Of a stretch of DNA of 7,439 bases, positions 5,262 through 7,439 are shown in pieces. A program made the position numbers and the translations under genes. The DNA is from Deltaproteobacteria bacterium (GTDB taxonomy: Bacteria > Desulfobacterota > DSM-4660 > Desulfatiglandales > Desulfatiglandaceae), in contig DREN01000138.1 of the NCBI GenBank assembly GCA_011051075.1, positions 1-7,439 of the forward strand, in the 5' to 3' direction. Position 1 is the stretch's first letter. Each line of letters opens with the position of its first letter. The notes under the pieces are model-generated. The model was not told where the DNA came from. It did no database searches and was given only the letters and a program-made list of their open reading frames with translations.

Positions 5262-6644
5262 ATGGATCATATTGCCCAGTCGCTCATCAGGATCGTGGGA
5301 GAGGCCCGTTTTTCAGATAGGCCGGAGGAGGCCTACTTCTATTCCCGTGATCCCGGCCTCATGCCCCCCCACAAACCGGACTACGTGGTTATCCCCGAGA
5401 GAGTGGGGGAGATACAGGAGATCGTAAAAATTGCCGCCAGGGAAAAGATACCGATCGTACCCATGGGGGCAGGTCTTGCTCTGACCGGGCTGATAATTCC
5501 CCTCAAGGGGGGGATCGTCATAGACATGAAGCATATGAACCGGGTCCTGAAGGTGAACGAGGGGGGCCGCTATGCGGTAGTGGAGGGGGGAACCTCTCAG
5601 GGGGCCTTAAAGGCGTATCTGGAGAAGAACCATCCCAGACTGCGGCACAGCATCCCCGACTCGCCTGCAACGGCCACCATCGCGGCAAACGTGATGATCC
5701 ACGGCCAGGGCAGGCTCACCCAGCAGTACGGCTTCAACTCCGACATGGTGTCTGGCCTGGAAGTGGTCCTGGCCTCGGGCGAGATCTGCAGGATCGGTTC
5801 GTGCGCCCTGTCTCCTGACTGGTTTTCAAAGGGTCCGCCCATGCCCGATCTCACCGGGCTTTTCTTAGGCTGGTTCGGGGCCACGGGCATCATCACCAAG
5901 GTGGGGGTAAAGCTCTACCCCAAAAAGAGGCTGAGAGATGTGGAGATCTTTGTCACCGACAGGGACGATCTGATTCCTGAGATGGTATATGAACTGACCC
6001 ACACGGAGATGGTGGAGGATATCAACATATTTGCACAGCCGAAGCCGATGATATTCAAGGACAACCACCATATCACCATGTTCTTTACCGGAGATACGGA
6101 GGAGGAGCTTGAGTTCAAGAGAAAGATGGTCTGGCACGCCCTTGACAGGTTCATAAAGAGCAAGGACGGGGGGTTCATGGGACTGCCCCCGGTCATGAAA
6201 CCGACCCTTTTAGAGACGCCCCAGCGGAGCGTGAGCAGGTTCGCCGATGTGAAGAAGGGCGGGGGTTTTGAATACTCTGGACCTATCATCATGGTTGACA
6301 GATATCCCCAGTGCGTCCGCAAGATAGTGGTGTTGGCTCAAAAGTACGATCTGGGATACTCCGGTATGGCGAGAATTATCGGCAGAAGTCACGCCATGAT
6401 GTACGGTTTTGCCTTTACCTTCAACCGGGCCGACCCCGATATGATGGAGAGGACCAGGAAGGCCCTCCATGAGGTAAGCGAATTCGCCCTCGAAGCAGGG
6501 GGCGTGTTCTGGAAGGCCACGGTCCATGAGCAGAAAATGGCCATGGACCGGATGGATCCCAACACCCTCGGCCTCATGAAGATGATAAAGAAGAACATGG
6601 ATCCCGACGGCATTATGAATCCCGGCAACTGGGAGGTTGATTGA
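5262..6644 (+). CDS. FAD-binding oxidoreductase, GlcD/VAO-like (FAD-ox 2)
   Basis: This 460-aa paralog of FAD-ox 1 is colinear with it nearly end to end. The FAD domain covers about residues 40-220: YVVIPERVGEIQEIV, VPMGAGLALTGLIIP at 66-80, GGIVIDMKHMNRVL, TSQGALKAYL, HGQGRLTQQYGFNSDM and GLFLGWFGATGIITKVGVK. The cap domain follows (VKKGGGFEYSG, FTFNRADPDM), and the C-terminus is MDPDGIMNPGNWEVD. GAGLALTG is closer to the usual GlcD loop (GxGTSLxG) than the GGGFTLSA of FAD-ox 1. There is no signal peptide or membrane segment, so the protein is cytoplasmic. GGAGGA at 5249-5254 lies seven bases before the start. It sits between two Fe-S genes, with 18 bases to the first and 2 to the second, so the three probably form one complex or at least are made together. 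The substrate is unknown. A 2-hydroxy acid or an aromatic alcohol would fit the superfamily. Confidence 0.9.
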   Translation: MDHIAQSLIRIVGEARFSDRPEEAYFYSRDPGLMPPHKPDYVVIPERVGEIQEIVKIAAREKIPIVPMGAGLALTGLIIPLKGGIVIDMKHMNRVLKVNEGGRYAVVEGGTSQGALKAYLEKNHPRLRHSIPDSPATATIAANVMIHGQGRLTQQYGFNSDMVSGLEVVLASGEICRIGSCALSPDWFSKGPPMPDLTGLFLGWFGATGIITKVGVKLYPKKRLRDVEIFVTDRDDLIPEMVYELTHTEMVEDINIFAQPKPMIFKDNHHITMFFTGDTEEELEFKRKMVWHALDRFIKSKDGGFMGLPPVMKPTLLETPQRSVSRFADVKKGGGFEYSGPIIMVDRYPQCVRKIVVLAQKYDLGYSGMARIIGRSHAMMYGFAFTFNRADPDMMERTRKALHEVSEFALEAGGVFWKATVHEQKMAMDRMDPNTLGLMKMIKKNMDPDGIMNPGNWEVD

Positions 6645-6646
6645 AG

Positions 6647-7439
6647 ATGAGATACGCGGATATTGTCCACAGATGCTTCAGGTGCGGTTACTGCAAATTC
6701 ACAGGTGATTATACTGACTTCAACTGTCCCACCTACCGCAAGTTCAGGTTCGAGACCTATTCACCGGGCGGGAGGATGTGGCTCATCAGGGCGTGGCTCA
6801 ACCAGGAGATAGAAAACAGCGACCGTTTTCAGGAGATCCTCTTCTCATGCGCCACCTGCGCCAACTGCGTTGAGCACTGCGTATTCACTTTCAGCGATGA
6901 CCTGGTGAACATCTTCATCTCGGCCAGGGAGGAGATGGTCGGAAAGGGGATCATCCCGCCCCCGGTGAGGGATTACTTCAAAAACATCACCATTAGCGGA
7001 AATCCCTACAAGGAGCCCGCCGCTGACAGGGGAAGATGGGCAGAGGGAATCCCGGTTGAAACCTACACCGATCAGGAGTACCTCTTCTACGTGGGCTGTG
7101 CGGGTTCATACGATGAGAGGGCCAAAAAGATCGCCAGGGCCGTGTGTGGTCTTCTACTGAAGGCCGGTGTGTCCATGGGAATCCTCGGGGAGCGGGAGCT
7201 CTGTGACGGAAACGAGGTCCGGTCCCTGGGTGAGGCGGGCCTTTTCGAGCTCCTTGCCGGGCGGAACGTTGAAATGTTCAAGGAGTTAGGGATAAAAAAG
7301 ATCGTTACCCTTGACCCCCATGCCTTCAACGTATTCAAGAACGACTATCCGGACCTTGGCGGAGAGTTCGAGGTCTATCACTATACCCAGATCCTCTGGT
7401 CTCTGATTCAAGCGGGCAGGGTACCCTTGGAGGGATCCG
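6647..7439 (+). CDS. HdrD-like iron-sulfur protein with degenerate first CCG domain (Fe-S 2), partial at 3' end
   Basis: The frame opens with ATG two bases after the FAD-ox 2 stop and stays open to the window edge (264 complete codons), so the C-terminus is missing. GGGAGG at 6631-6636 is the likely ribosome binding site. Two N-terminal [4Fe-4S] sites are seen: C10, C13, C16 and, after ten residues, C27-P28; then C68, C71, C74, C78 (CATCANCVEHC). A CCG domain follows from residue 147 (YVGCAGSYDERAKK) through LGERELCDGNEVRSLGEAG and IVTLDPHAFNVFKNDYP to YHYTQIL. Its spacing is that of the family, but only C151 and C186 of the five cysteines remain. Positions 187, 223 and 226 are Asp, Asp and Ala where CCG and CPHC are usual. 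A second CCG domain is expected beyond the window. It is a likely electron carrier for FAD-ox 2, with Fe-S 1 as a partner. Confidence 0.85.
   Translation, partial: MRYADIVHRCFRCGYCKFTGDYTDFNCPTYRKFRFETYSPGGRMWLIRAWLNQEIENSDRFQEILFSCATCANCVEHCVFTFSDDLVNIFISAREEMVGKGIIPPPVRDYFKNITISGNPYKEPAADRGRWAEGIPVETYTDQEYLFYVGCAGSYDERAKKIARAVCGLLLKAGVSMGILGERELCDGNEVRSLGEAGLFELLAGRNVEMFKELGIKKIVTLDPHAFNVFKNDYPDLGGEFEVYHYTQILWSLIQAGRVPLEGS

Noticed and set aside
7087..7338. Minus-strand frame inside Fe-S 2
   Set aside because: It is the antisense of a clear CCG-domain coding region.
1..7439. CRISPR arrays, tRNA or rRNA genes, complete insertion sequences
   Set aside because: No regularly spaced direct repeats, cloverleaf sequences, rRNA segments or transposase coding regions were seen on either strand.

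Overview
The window reads as chromosomal DNA of moderately high GC from an anaerobic bacterium. The glycolate/lactate-oxidase-like flavoproteins paired with HdrD-like iron-sulfur proteins point toward Desulfobacterota or a related syntrophic or sulfate-reducing lineage. That assignment is inference from gene content; no rRNA or other phylogenetic marker is present.

Left edge (1-923, + strand): a small accessory patch. It starts with an inverted pair of degenerate GTTRAGTGG-type repeats (4-28 and 130-154). Then come a possible 39-codon remnant, an unrecognised 105-aa protein, and a 116-aa protein that looks like a chimera of the N-terminal part of an AbiEii-type nucleotidyltransferase toxin and the C-terminal half of a VapC-type PIN ribonuclease. 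This looks like a decayed or recombined toxin-antitoxin locus. Its last codons overlap the 3' end of the convergent gene next to it.

Centre-left (900-3965, - strand): an apparent operon read leftward. Its order is a GlcD-like FAD-binding oxidoreductase (FAD-ox 1), dephospho-CoA kinase (coaE) starting one base after the FAD-ox 1 stop codon, and a metallo-beta-lactamase-fold hydrolase of the dihydropterin-synthase-like group.

Centre (3966-4229): a divergent control region with back-to-back sigma70-like promoters. Their TTGACT -35 boxes form the arms of a dyad, and a perfect 8-bp hairpin lies in the presumed leader of the rightward operon.

Right (4230-7439, + strand): a tightly packed operon of an HdrD/GlpC-like iron-sulfur protein (Fe-S 1), a second GlcD-like flavoprotein that is a clear paralog of FAD-ox 1 (FAD-ox 2), and a second HdrD-like iron-sulfur protein (Fe-S 2) that runs off the end of the window. 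Together with the divergent FAD-ox 1 this makes two flavoproteins and two Fe-S/CCG proteins. The simplest reading is one or two soluble complexes of the glycolate/lactate-dehydrogenase type, passing electrons from an organic substrate through FAD and [4Fe-4S] clusters to an unseen acceptor. The substrate cannot be read from the sequence. The most unusual points are that neither Fe-S protein has an intact first CCG cluster site in the part that is visible, and that both flavoproteins share an altered FAD-domain motif (GWFG).
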